Origin: DASVFB01 sp963815965
GTDB taxonomy: Bacteria; Actinomycetota; Thermoleophilia; Gaiellales; Gaiellaceae
DNA: 64,000 nt
NCBI GenBank assembly: GCA_963815965.1
Contig: CAWFIT010000002.1
Coordinates: 62,001 to 126,000, forward strand
Direction of reading: 5' to 3'
Part shown: one piece after another, positions 44,941 to 53,829 of the stretch
Numbering within the stretch: position 1 is the first letter of the stretch
Layout: each line of letters opens with the position of its first letter
Position numbers and translations under genes: made by a program
Notes under the pieces: model-generated
The model's input: only the letters and a program-made list of their open reading frames with translations
Database searches by the model: none
Told to the model about the DNA's origin: nothing

Positions 44941-46173
44941 CTACCGACCGGCGGCAGCCTGACGACGGCGAGCAACCGTGTCGAGCGTGACGGCCGCAAG
45001 GAGGATCACGCCGGTCGTGATGTATTTGACCGAGTCCGTGTAGCCGACAAGATCAATCCCGTTGCTGATCATGCCGATGATCAAGCCGCCGAACAGAGCC
45101 CCGCTTACGCGGCCGCGTCCGCCGAACAGGCTCACGCCGCCGATCACGGCCGCTGAAATCGCATCGAGCAGAATCGTGCCTCCGCCCGCAGTCAGGTCGA
45201 CCGAGTTCAGTCGCGAGGCGAAGATGATTCCGCCCAGCCCTGCCATCGCGCCGGAGATCGTGAACACGAGGATCCGGATCAGCTTCACGTTGATCCCGGC
45301 GCGCCGCGCGGCTTCTGCGTTCCCGCCGACGGCGTACACGTGGCGGCCGAACCTCGTCCTGCCCGCGACGTATCCGCCCAGCACGACCACGAAGAGGACG
45401 ATGAGGCCGACGAGCGGGACGCCCCGCGCGTGGTTGCATACGGCGACGGCGGCAAATGCGAGGCCGCCGAAGAACGCGACGCGAAGCGCAGCCAGCACGA
45501 TGTTGCCGGTCGGCAGGCCGGCGCGTCTCCGCGAGAAGTGCGTGCCGAAGGCTGCCGCCGCAAGACCAAGCGTGAAGACGATCGCCACGATCCAGCCTGT
45601 GTTCTTGGTCAGCACATAGTTCGAGACGTCGTTTATCTGGTGATCCTGGATGCCGATCACTCCCTCGGTTCCGAGGATGTTCAGGATCACGCCCTGCCAG
45701 ATCAGCAGGCCGGCGAGAGTGACAACGAACGACGGCACGCCCACGAACGCGATGAACGATCCTTGCGCAGCGCCGATGGCGGCTCCTCCGAGGAGCGCGA
45801 TCGCGATCGCGATCAGTCCCGGGAAGTGATGGCCCGAGCCCGCAATCTGCAACTCGGCGACGAAGACTCCCACGAGGCCGCTGACGTAGCCGATCGAGAG
45901 GTCGATCTCCCCGATCAGCAGCACGAAGACGACGCCGACCGCGATGACGGTCACCCCGGCCATCTGCCCGATCAGATTCGAGAAGTTGACCGCGCTGAAG
46001 AAGATGTTTGTCTTCGAGGTGAAGAAAAGCGTGATCGCGATGATCCCGACGATCACCGGCAGACTCCCGACGTCGCCGGACTTGAATGCCTCCCACCGAC
46101 CGCGGACGACCTCGCCGAAGGACTCCTGCTCTAGTTCCTCGATGCGAACGTCTGCCGGCGCGGCGTCGCTCAT
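44941..46173 (-). CDS. CUT2 sugar ABC transporter permease, XylH-like
   Basis: 410 residues from ATG 46173. About 10-11 helices; GEIDLSIGYVSGLVGV and VYAVGGNAEAARRAGINVKL are hallmarks of the ribose/xylose permease family. Lies 22 bp after the ATPase gene in the order binding protein, ATPase, permease, oxidoreductase. Confidence 0.92.
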   Translation of the reverse strand: MSDAAPADVRIEELEQESFGEVVRGRWEAFKSGDVGSLPVIVGIIAITLFFTSKTNIFFSAVNFSNLIGQMAGVTVIAVGVVFVLLIGEIDLSIGYVSGLVGVFVAELQIAGSGHHFPGLIAIAIALLGGAAIGAAQGSFIAFVGVPSFVVTLAGLLIWQGVILNILGTEGVIGIQDHQINDVSNYVLTKNTGWIVAIVFTLGLAAAAFGTHFSRRRAGLPTGNIVLAALRVAFFGGLAFAAVAVCNHARGVPLVGLIVLFVVVLGGYVAGRTRFGRHVYAVGGNAEAARRAGINVKLIRILVFTISGAMAGLGGIIFASRLNSVDLTAGGGTILLDAISAAVIGGVSLFGGRGRVSGALFGGLIIGMISNGIDLVGYTDSVKYITTGVILLAAVTLDTVARRRQAAAGR

Positions 46174-46195
46174 AGGCCGACCTTCGGTTGGACGC

Positions 46196-46960
46196 TCACG
46201 CGGCCTCGGTCGCGGGGGCCGCGCCGACCGTGATGGCTTGCACGATCTCCTGCTCAGTCGTTGCGGACTTCTCGTAGACGCCGACATTCCGCCCCAGACG
46301 GAGAACGGTGATGCGGTGCGCGACCTCGAAGACGTCGTTCAGGTTGTGTGACACGAGCACGACCGCAAGCCCCTGTTCGGCGAGGCGCTTGACGAGATCG
46401 AGCACCTGTCGCGTCTGCGCGACGCCGAGCGCGGCCGTCGGCTCGTCGAGGAAGACCACGCGGTTGTTCCACAGAACCGCGCGCGCGACCGCGACGGACT
46501 GGCGCTGACCTCCGGAAAGCGTGGCGACCGGTTGCCGCACCGACTTGATCGTCGTGACCGCCAGCGTCTTCAGCACATCCGTCGTGCGTTGCTCCATCGG
46601 TGCTTCGCGCAGCCGGAACAGGAGGTCGCGCAACTCTCGGCCGAGGTACATGTTCTGCACGACGTCGAGGTTGTCGCAGAGCGCGAGATCCTGGTAGACG
46701 ACCTCGATTCCGAGCTTTGCAGCGTCCTTCGGGCCGTGGATGCTCACCGGCTCGCCCTCGAAGGAGATCTGGCCGCCGTCGATCGAATAGATCCCGGCGA
46801 CGCACTTGATCATGGTCGACTTGCCGGCGCCGTTGTCGCCGACGAGCGCCATCACCTCGCCGTCACGCACCTCGAAGTCGACCTCCCGGAGCGCCTCCAC
46901 CGAGCCGAACCGCTTCGACACCTTCTGCAATTCGAGCGTGGGTGGCGAGGCGCTGCTCAC
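46196..46960 (-). CDS. CUT2 sugar ABC transporter ATPase, single domain
   Basis: 254 residues from GTG 46960. Walker A GDNGAGKSTMIK, signature LSGGQRQSVAVARA, Walker B VVFLDEPTAALG, His in VLVSHNL. Ribose/xylose ATPases usually have two fused domains of about 500 residues; this is the single-domain FrcA-like type and must act as a homodimer. Confidence 0.92.
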   Translation of the reverse strand: MSSASPPTLELQKVSKRFGSVEALREVDFEVRDGEVMALVGDNGAGKSTMIKCVAGIYSIDGGQISFEGEPVSIHGPKDAAKLGIEVVYQDLALCDNLDVVQNMYLGRELRDLLFRLREAPMEQRTTDVLKTLAVTTIKSVRQPVATLSGGQRQSVAVARAVLWNNRVVFLDEPTAALGVAQTRQVLDLVKRLAEQGLAVVLVSHNLNDVFEVAHRITVLRLGRNVGVYEKSATTEQEIVQAITVGAAPATEAA

Positions 46961-46978
46961 GCGCGGGTTTGTATCACG

Positions 46979-47008
46979 GTGGGGGCGCCTCCGAGGAGGC
47001 ACCCCCAC
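46979..47008 (-). terminator. Intra-operon hairpin between binding-protein and ATPase genes
   Basis: gtgggggcgcctc and gaggcacccccac pair with one mismatch around a four-base loop, 12 bases past the binding-protein stop. Such stems usually stabilise the upstream mRNA and damp downstream expression, giving excess binding protein. Confidence 0.6.
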
Positions 47009-47020
47009 TGAGCGCGGCTC

Positions 47021-48097
47021 CTACTTGCAGTACTTCGCGTAGATGCCGTTGCAGACCTGGCTCTTCTTCAGAGCGCCGTCCGTGAAGAGGAACTTGTAGT
47101 TCGCCTTCGTGATCCAGATCGGCTTCAGCAGGATCGACTTCGTGCCGCTGACCTTCGCGTTCACGCCTGTCACCGGCTTGCCCTTGATGAGCGCGATCGC
47201 CACTGCGGAAGCCGCGTTCGCCTCCTGGCGGACCGACTTGTAGACGGTGCCGGTTTGCCAGCCGGCGAGGATGAACTGGACGCCGGTCGGCGTCGCGTCC
47301 TGGCCGCTGAGCGGAATCGGCTGCAGGCCGTGCGCCTTGAGCGACGCGATCACGGCGCCGGCCAGGCCGTCGTTCGCGGCGATGCTGGCGTCGACCTTGT
47401 TGCTGTTGCGGGCGAGGATCTGGTCGAAGATCTGCCGCCCCTTGATCGGGTTCCAGTCAGTCCACTGATCCCCGGCAGTCGCCTTCTTGAGCGTGCCGTT
47501 CTTGAAGAGCGGGGTGAGGATCTTGTCGTAACCCTGCTTGAACAGCTTCGCGTTGTTGTCCGTGATGCCACCGTTCAGCTCGGAGACGACCGGATGCTGC
47601 GAGTACTTGCCCTTCGCCTTCAAGGCGGCGATGATGCCCGTGGCCATCAGACTCCCGACCTTCACGCTGTCGTGCGAGACGTAGTAGGACGCCTTGCTGC
47701 CGACGACGAGCCGGTCGTAGTCGATGACCTTCGCGCCGCTGCTGACGGCAAGGTTCGTGATCGCCGCTCCCGACGCGGGATCGAGCGCGTCGATCAGGAT
47801 CACCTTCGCGCCCTGCGCGAGGCACTGCTGCGCCTGTGACTTCATCTTCTGCGCATCAGCGTGGGCGTTGAGCACCGTCGCTGGAACGCCGGCCTTCTTG
47901 AAGGCGGCGGTCAGGTACGGCGCATCGAAGAGCGTGTACCGCGTCGACGACTTCGTGTCAGGGAGCAGTACGCACGCTTGGATCGACGCGGACTTCTGTG
48001 CCGGAGCACTGGTGCGCGCAGACGCAACGGCGGCGACCAGACCGACGAGGACGGCCAGGGCGACAGCCGTGGCCATCCAACGAGTTGACTTTCTCAA
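47021..48097 (-). CDS. CUT2 sugar-binding protein, XylF-like
   Basis: 358 residues from TTG 48097 with GGAGGAAC upstream. Signal peptide (MATAVALAVLVGLVAAVASA); PBP-4 fold (ASIQACVLLPDTKSSTRYTL; LIDALDPASGAAITNLAVSS; VDASIAANDGLAGAVIASLK; PIPLSGQDATPTGVQFILAG). The final motif is typical of xylose/ribose binding proteins. The N-terminus lacks a lipobox. Confidence 0.9.
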   Translation of the reverse strand: MRKSTRWMATAVALAVLVGLVAAVASARTSAPAQKSASIQACVLLPDTKSSTRYTLFDAPYLTAAFKKAGVPATVLNAHADAQKMKSQAQQCLAQGAKVILIDALDPASGAAITNLAVSSGAKVIDYDRLVVGSKASYYVSHDSVKVGSLMATGIIAALKAKGKYSQHPVVSELNGGITDNNAKLFKQGYDKILTPLFKNGTLKKATAGDQWTDWNPIKGRQIFDQILARNSNKVDASIAANDGLAGAVIASLKAHGLQPIPLSGQDATPTGVQFILAGWQTGTVYKSVRQEANAASAVAIALIKGKPVTGVNAKVSGTKSILLKPIWITKANYKFLFTDGALKKSQVCNGIYAKYCK

Positions 48098-48277
48098 AGT
48101 TCCTCCTAATGAATCGGATTTTCCTGCCTATCTCAGATCACGCGGCCGGTTGGGCGCTTGCGCCACCCCTCATGACCCCGTCAATACGTTCTCGCAGCGC
48201 AACCTCCTTGGAGGTCGGAGACCCAACGTTTCGGCCAGAAGTCAACCTGCGCGGACACCTCCGCGTCAAGCGGAAAG

Positions 48278-49321
48278 TTACGTATTCGTGTCGTCAGACG
48301 AGCGCCAGGTGCTCCCGAACCGCTCGGCCCGATGACCCGTTCTCCGTAGCTCCCGCGCGCCGTCGGACGCTTCGCAGACGAACGCCGCGCCTTTGTTGCC
48401 TGCGCGGTTGCGGTACTCGGCGAGGACGTGCCGCGCAAGAGTCTCCGCGCGATCGCGCTCGACGAGGGCGACGATCGAGCCGCCGAACCCGCCGCCGGTC
48501 ATGCGGGCTGCGACGGCGCCTGCGTCCACGGCGAGCGCGACGAGCAGGTCGAGCTCGGGGATCGTCACCTCGAAGTCTCTCCGCAGGCTCTCGTGTCCTT
48601 CGGCGAACAATGCGCCGAGCTCGTCGAAGCGCGGTCGGCCGGGCTCGCGCAGGATCGCCGCTACTTCGCTCACGCGCCGATTCTCCGTCGTGACGTGGCG
48701 AATGCGCGCCGGGTGTCCCGCTTCGAGCTCGCGGCGGCGCTCGCCGTAGGCGGACGACTCGAGCCGGCGCGAGACGCCTGAGTCGACGATGACGAGCGCG
48801 AGCTGCGGCGGCAACGGGATGTATTCGAACTCCAGCGTGCCTGTGTCGATGAGGATCGCGTGGCCCGCACGGCCGAGCACCGACGCGGCCTGATCCATGA
48901 TCCCCGACGGAACCCCGACCGCGCGGTGCTCGGCTCGCTGCGTCGCGCGCGCAAGCTCCAGCGGGTGGAGCTCGAAGTCGGCGACCGCACACAGTGCGAC
49001 GGCGACCGCAACCTCGAGCGCGGCGGACGACGACAGCCCAGCGCCGATCGGCAGGGTCGAGTGAACCGCTCCCTCGATGCCGACGGGCGCGCGTCCGAGG
49101 TCCGAGAGCTCCGCTTCAACGGCGACGGCGTACCGTCCCCAGTCGGCGTCGTCACTGGTGCCCTGGAACGCGTCCGAGGTGAGGAGCGTCCGCTCCGACG
49201 CGACGCAGTCCACGCGGATGCCGAGGTCGAGCGCGACCGGAAGGACGAGCCCGCCGGTCAGATCGGTGAACTCGCCGATCAGGTTCACGCGTCCGGGAGC
49301 CCAGAACGAGCGCGTGTTCAG
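48278..49321 (-). CDS. galK: Galactokinase-family sugar kinase
   Basis: 347 residues. No ATG, GTG or TTG exists near the start; CTG 49321 overlaps the ATPase stop as CTGA and gives the full N-terminus (LNTRSFWAPGRVNLIGEFTD). The GHMP motifs are present: LPIGAGLSSSAALEVA and MTGGGFGGSIVAL. The usual EHTDY of galactokinases reads EFTDL, so sugar specificity may differ. Last gene of the CUT1 operon, phosphorylating an imported sugar. Confidence 0.85.
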   Translation of the reverse strand: MNTRSFWAPGRVNLIGEFTDLTGGLVLPVALDLGIRVDCVASERTLLTSDAFQGTSDDADWGRYAVAVEAELSDLGRAPVGIEGAVHSTLPIGAGLSSSAALEVAVAVALCAVADFELHPLELARATQRAEHRAVGVPSGIMDQAASVLGRAGHAILIDTGTLEFEYIPLPPQLALVIVDSGVSRRLESSAYGERRRELEAGHPARIRHVTTENRRVSEVAAILREPGRPRFDELGALFAEGHESLRRDFEVTIPELDLLVALAVDAGAVAARMTGGGFGGSIVALVERDRAETLARHVLAEYRNRAGNKGAAFVCEASDGARELRRTGHRAERFGSTWRSSDDTNT

Positions 49322-50499
49322 GAGGTGAGCGCGTCTTCCGTCTCGGGATCGAAGAAGTGCAGACGGTCGACGTCCACGCTCACCGTGACGTTGTCGCCAA
49401 CTCGAACGCCGGTGCGCGGTTCGAACGTCGCGCAGAACTCGCTGCCCGAGCGCCCGAGATGCGTCACTTCCTCGATGTGGGCTCCGAGTGCTGCGGCGAC
49501 GCCTGCGCTCTGTGCGAGCGGCGCGTCGACGCCGAAGTAGACGAGGAGGTTCGCGCCGAGCGCCTCGACGCGGTCGACCTTGGCGGGGAGCGTGACCTTG
49601 CCGTCGGTCGGAGCACCCGGGCGAGGCCCGTGCAGGTCCTCCGGGCGCAATCCGACGACCACCTTCCGCCCAGCCCACTTTTCGAGGCCGTTCATACGCG
49701 CGCGCAACGGGATCTTCGTCTCGCCGAGGGGAACGACGAGGTTCCCGTTCGCCTGCTCGAGGGTGACCTCGGCAAGGTTCATCGGCGGCGAGCCGATGAA
49801 GCCGCCGACGAAGAGGTTCGCCGGCCGGTCGTAGACGTTCGGCGGCGTGTCGACCTGCTGCAGGAGGCCGTCGCGGAGCACTGCGACGCGGTCTCCCATC
49901 GTCATCGCCTCGACCTGGTCGTGCGTCACATAGACGGTCGTTACGCCGAGCCGCTTCTGCAGCGACTCGATTTCGCCGCGCATGTGCACCCGAAGCTGCG
50001 CGTCCAGGTTCGACAGCGGCTCGTCCATCAGGAACACCTGCGGCTGCCGGATGATCGCGCGGCCCATGGCGACTCGCTGTCGCTGGCCGCCGCTCAACTG
50101 CTTCGGACGTCGGTCGAGCAGCCCCTCGAGGCCGAGCAGACGTGCCGTGTGCGCGACGCGCTCGCGGATCTCGTTCTTCGGCACCTTCGCGAGGCGCAGG
50201 CTGAACGCGATGTTCTGCGCGACGGTCATGTGCGGATACAGCGCGTAGCTCTGGAAGACCATCGCGATGTCGCGGTCGCGTTCGAGCACGTCGTTGACCC
50301 GCCTGCCGCCGATGTACAGGTCGCCGGACGTGATGTCCTCGAGGCCGGCGATCATCCGCAGCGCGGTCGTCTTGCCGCAGCCGGACGGGCCGACAAGCAC
50401 GAGCAGCTCCGCCTCGCCGATGTCCAGAGAAAGCTCCTTCACGGCCTCGAAGCCGTTCGGGTAACGCTTGGACAGCTTGTCGAGAATGATCTCCGCCAT
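49318..50499 (-). CDS. CUT1 ABC transporter ATPase, MalK/UgpC-like
   Basis: 393 residues. Walker A GPSGCGKTTALRM, Q-loop VFQSYALYPHMTV, signature LSGGQRQRVAMGRA, Walker B VFLMDEPLSNLD, THDQVEAM, and a C-terminal TOBE domain (VVVGLRPEDLH). Energises sugar import together with the two permeases encoded just upstream. Confidence 0.95.
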   Translation of the reverse strand: MAEIILDKLSKRYPNGFEAVKELSLDIGEAELLVLVGPSGCGKTTALRMIAGLEDITSGDLYIGGRRVNDVLERDRDIAMVFQSYALYPHMTVAQNIAFSLRLAKVPKNEIRERVAHTARLLGLEGLLDRRPKQLSGGQRQRVAMGRAIIRQPQVFLMDEPLSNLDAQLRVHMRGEIESLQKRLGVTTVYVTHDQVEAMTMGDRVAVLRDGLLQQVDTPPNVYDRPANLFVGGFIGSPPMNLAEVTLEQANGNLVVPLGETKIPLRARMNGLEKWAGRKVVVGLRPEDLHGPRPGAPTDGKVTLPAKVDRVEALGANLLVYFGVDAPLAQSAGVAAALGAHIEEVTHLGRSGSEFCATFEPRTGVRVGDNVTVSVDVDRLHFFDPETEDALTS

Positions 50500-50509
50500 C
50501 AGCTTCCCA

Positions 50510-51388
50510 CTAGCCCTTCAGGGATCCTGCGAGCAGTCCACGCACGAAGTAACGGCCGAGCAGGATGTAGACGACGAGCGTCGGCAGCGAGGCGAGCAGC
50601 GCCCCAGCCATCTGCGTGTTGTACGGCGTGACGAGAGAGCCGGCCACGTTGTTCAGCGCGACGGTCACAGGCCATTTGGACGGGTCGGTGATGATGAACA
50701 CGGCGAAGAGGAAATCGTTCCAGATCGATGTGAACTGCCAGATCGCTGCGACGACGAATGCCGGCGCCGAGACCGGCAGCACGACAGACCAGTACGTCCT
50801 CAGCATCCCGGCGCGGTCCATCCGCGCTGCTTCCATCAACTCGTTCGGGATCGTCGCGTAGTAGTTGCGGAAAATCAAGGTCGTGATCGGGATGCCGTAG
50901 ACGACGTGCGCGAAGACGAGACGCGGGATCCCGTCGGGAAACTGAACGTCCTCGAAGAGCTGCGTCAGCGGGATCATCACTGCCTGGTACGGAATGAAGA
51001 GCCCGAACAGGAAGAACGTGAAGACGACGTCGGCTCCCGGGAAGCGCCACTTGGAGAGCACGAAGCCGTTGAGCGATCCCAGGACGGTCGAGATCAACGT
51101 CGCCGGGATCACGAGCTTGAAGCTGTTGCCGAGCGCGGGCGAAAGGGATGTCCATGCATCGCGCCAGCCCGAGAGGCTCCAGTGGTGAGGCAGGCTCCAC
51201 GCGTGGCCGGGGTCCGTCTCCGCGAGTCCTTTGAAGCTCGTCACGAGGAGGATGTAGACCGGCATCAAGATGATCAGGACGAAGACCAGGAGCAGCACGT
51301 ACTTGATGACGCGCGTGTCGCTGCGCCGCGGGCGGCGGCGCGTGCGCCTGGTCGGCGTGGCCGGAATCGGGGCGGTGGTGCTGGTCAC
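50510..51388 (-). CDS. CUT1 ABC transporter permease (MalG-like)
   Basis: 292 residues from GTG 51388, overlapping the preceding stop (GTGA). About six helices; the EAA loop is ELMEAARMDRAGMLRTYWSV. Partner of the permease at 51385. Confidence 0.93.
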   Translation of the reverse strand: MTSTTAPIPATPTRRTRRRPRRSDTRVIKYVLLLVFVLIILMPVYILLVTSFKGLAETDPGHAWSLPHHWSLSGWRDAWTSLSPALGNSFKLVIPATLISTVLGSLNGFVLSKWRFPGADVVFTFFLFGLFIPYQAVMIPLTQLFEDVQFPDGIPRLVFAHVVYGIPITTLIFRNYYATIPNELMEAARMDRAGMLRTYWSVVLPVSAPAFVVAAIWQFTSIWNDFLFAVFIITDPSKWPVTVALNNVAGSLVTPYNTQMAGALLASLPTLVVYILLGRYFVRGLLAGSLKG

Positions 51389-52305
51389 GCGTTTCGCTCC
51401 GAACGCACCGTGTAGATGAGGTAGGGGACGATCAGCACGGAGATGCCGATCAGCAGCAGCGTCGCGATTGCCGCTCCCTTCGCGTAGTCGCTGGCGTCGT
51501 AGATCAGGATCCACATGTAGACCGCCGGCGTCTGCGTGATCAGCTGCTTGCCGCCGATTGCGACGATGAGGTCGAAGACCTTGAGCGAAATGTGCCCGAG
51601 GATGATCAGCGCGGAGAGCGTCACCGGCCGCAGGTACGGGAAGACGACGTGGCGATAGACGCGGAACTCGGATGCTCCGTCCATCCGCGCCGCCTCTCGC
51701 AACTCTTCCGGCACGCCTCGGAAGCCGGCCAGGTAGAGCGCCATGATGTAGCCGGAGAGCGCCCACATCGCGGGTAACGCCATCGCCGCCATGCCCCATT
51801 TCGGGTCGAGGTACCACTGGTTCCCCAGAAACCCGAGCCCGAGCTTGTCGAACACGAGGTTGAGGCCGGTCGAGCGGTCGCCCGGCGCCGGGTTCATCAG
51901 CCAGCGCCACACGACGCCGGCTGCGATGAACGACACAGCCATCGGGAAGAGGTAGACCGAGCGGAAGAACCCCTCGCCGCGAACGCCCTTCTCGAGCAGG
52001 AACGCGAGCGTGAGCCCGATCAACAGCGTCCCGATGATGAACGCCAGGGTGAAGATCACGATGTGGCGTAGGTTCGTGAACTGGCCGCAGCACCACGCCT
52101 GGTCCGCGTTGAAGGGCCTGAACGGGAACCCGAGGTCACGGTACGCCTGCAGCCCGGCCCAGTGCGACGACGGCACCGACGTCCGCCTGTCACTGACCGA
52201 GATCTTGGCGTTCCAGCCGATCAGGCCGTAGACGAAGACTGCGATCAGCACGATGGAGGGGGAGACCAGGAGTAACCCTGGTCCCCACCTCCGTACGTTC
52301 CTCAC
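51385..52305 (-). CDS. CUT1 ABC transporter permease (MalF-like)
   Basis: 306 residues. Six helices; EAA loop EELREAARMDGASEFRVYRH. The long outer loop after helix 1 (ISVSDRRTSVPSSHWAGLQA) is typical. Starts 13 bp after the binding-protein gene. Confidence 0.93.
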   Translation of the reverse strand: MRNVRRWGPGLLLVSPSIVLIAVFVYGLIGWNAKISVSDRRTSVPSSHWAGLQAYRDLGFPFRPFNADQAWCCGQFTNLRHIVIFTLAFIIGTLLIGLTLAFLLEKGVRGEGFFRSVYLFPMAVSFIAAGVVWRWLMNPAPGDRSTGLNLVFDKLGLGFLGNQWYLDPKWGMAAMALPAMWALSGYIMALYLAGFRGVPEELREAARMDGASEFRVYRHVVFPYLRPVTLSALIILGHISLKVFDLIVAIGGKQLITQTPAVYMWILIYDASDYAKGAAIATLLLIGISVLIVPYLIYTVRSERNA

Positions 52306-52318
52306 TTGCCTGCCTTAC

Positions 52319-53650
52319 TTACGCGCGCTTCTTCGCTGCTGCGACGAGCGCGTCCTGGAACTTCGCCACGTCCTTGGTCTGGACGAACAAGCCCAGGGCC
52401 GTGTCGATGTCCGTGTTCCACGCGTTGCTCGCGACGACGCCGTGCGTGAGCGAGCCCGCGAGCTTGTCCGTCTTCCACTGCTTGAGCGCCCACTTCAGGT
52501 AGGGCCCGTACAGCTTCGCGTTCGCGTCCTGCCGGGCAGGGATCGAGCCCTTGACCGGATTGAACGTGTCCTGCGCCTTCTTGCTGCCGAGGAAGCCCAG
52601 CCACTTGACGGCGGCCGAGCGGTGCGGTGCGCCCTTGGGCAGCGTGAAGCTGTCCGACAGCCAGTCGTAGACGCCGGTGGAGCCCGGAACCGCGGTCCAG
52701 CCGTAGTCGACGTTCGGCTTCAGGGCGAGGTTGCCTCCCGCCTTCGTGCCGCTGAAGTAGCCGTCCTGCCAGTCACCCATGATGTTGAACGCGGCCTTGC
52801 CGTCGGCGACGAGCTTGCCCGCGTCCTGCCACGTCAGCGACGCGGCATCAGAGTTCGTGTAGGTCAGCAGCGTCTTGTAGCGGTTCAGCGCCGTCGTGAC
52901 GCCGGGGGCCGACCAGTTGCCGCCCTTCTTCCACAGTGCGGCCCAGCGTGTCGGGCCGAGCGTCGAGATCATCACCGTCTCGAGCAGGTGCTTCTGCGTC
53001 CACGCCTCGCCGAGCGAGAGCGGGATCACACCGGCGCTCTTCGCCTTGTCGAGCGCGGCGATGAACTCGGTCCAGGTCGTCGGCGCCTTGGCGATCCCGG
53101 CCGACTTGAGGACCTTCGGGTTGTACCAGAGCATGTTCGCCCGATGGATGTTCACGGGCACCGAGTACAGGTGGCCGTTGTACTTGATCTGGTTGATCAG
53201 CGTCTTCGGCATCACCTTGTCGAAGTGGTACTTCTTGTAGATGAAGTCGATGTTCTCCACCTGGCCGGCCTTGATGTAGTCGCGGAGCTCGGCTCCCGCG
53301 TGACCCTGGAACGAGTCCGGCGGCTTGTGCGCGGCGAGGCGCTGCGCGAGCACCGCCTTGGCGTTGCTGCCGGCTCCGCCGGCGACCGTCTCGTTCTTGA
53401 ACTTGCAGGTCGGGTTGCTCTTGTTCCAGATGGCGATCAGCTTCGTGAGCCCGGCAGCTTCGCCGCCGCCAGTCCACCAGGAGAACACCTGGAGCTGGCA
53501 CGAAGCGGCTGAGGCCTGCGGGGCGGCCTTCTTGGCCTGCCCTGCGAATCCGGCCGCTGGAACGACGAGCACGAGCGCGAGCGCGCCCAGCAGCGCGAAT
53601 CTGAGGACCGCGGTGCGGTGCACCCGGTCTACTCGGAAAGTGCGGTTCAT
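52319..53650 (-). CDS. CUT1 sugar-binding protein
   Basis: 443 residues from ATG 53650 with GAGGGAGGG upstream. Signal peptide (RFALLGALALVLVVPAAGFA); family-1 solute-binding fold (LQVFSWWTGGGEAAGLTKLI; YSVPVNIHRANMLWYNPKVL; AAFNIMGDWQDGYF). The SWWTGGGE start is typical of glucose/mannose-type binding proteins. First gene of the five-gene operon ending in galK. Confidence 0.93.
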   Translation of the reverse strand: MNRTFRVDRVHRTAVLRFALLGALALVLVVPAAGFAGQAKKAAPQASAASCQLQVFSWWTGGGEAAGLTKLIAIWNKSNPTCKFKNETVAGGAGSNAKAVLAQRLAAHKPPDSFQGHAGAELRDYIKAGQVENIDFIYKKYHFDKVMPKTLINQIKYNGHLYSVPVNIHRANMLWYNPKVLKSAGIAKAPTTWTEFIAALDKAKSAGVIPLSLGEAWTQKHLLETVMISTLGPTRWAALWKKGGNWSAPGVTTALNRYKTLLTYTNSDAASLTWQDAGKLVADGKAAFNIMGDWQDGYFSGTKAGGNLALKPNVDYGWTAVPGSTGVYDWLSDSFTLPKGAPHRSAAVKWLGFLGSKKAQDTFNPVKGSIPARQDANAKLYGPYLKWALKQWKTDKLAGSLTHGVVASNAWNTDIDTALGLFVQTKDVAKFQDALVAAAKKRA

Positions 53651-53689
53651 CTATTGCCCTCCCTCGAGGTCATTGAGCCCAGAACGGTT

Positions 53690-53712
53690 CCCCCCGATCA
53701 GTCAATACGCGC
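53690..53712 (-). promoter_or_regulatory. CGTATTGAC-type box upstream of the CUT1 operon
   Basis: The minus strand reads gcgcgtattgactgatcgg about 60 bp before the ATG. An equivalent gaacgtattgacggggtc lies at 48176-48193 before the other binding-protein gene. TTGAC may be the -35 element, or the shared nonamer a regulator site. Confidence 0.35.
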
Positions 53713-53829
53713 GCAAACCCTACGTCAAGCGGGTAATTGCGGATATTCGACCGGGGCCGAACCGTGGCGAGGCCATTCCTCGCCCGGGACTCTAGGACGA
53801 GCCAGGTTCGCGTGGAGTTAGGCCGGATT

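Noticed and set aside
49357..50631. Long plus-strand open frame of 424 codons
   Set aside because: It is antisense to the CUT1 ATPase; GC-rich DNA leaves such frames open by chance.
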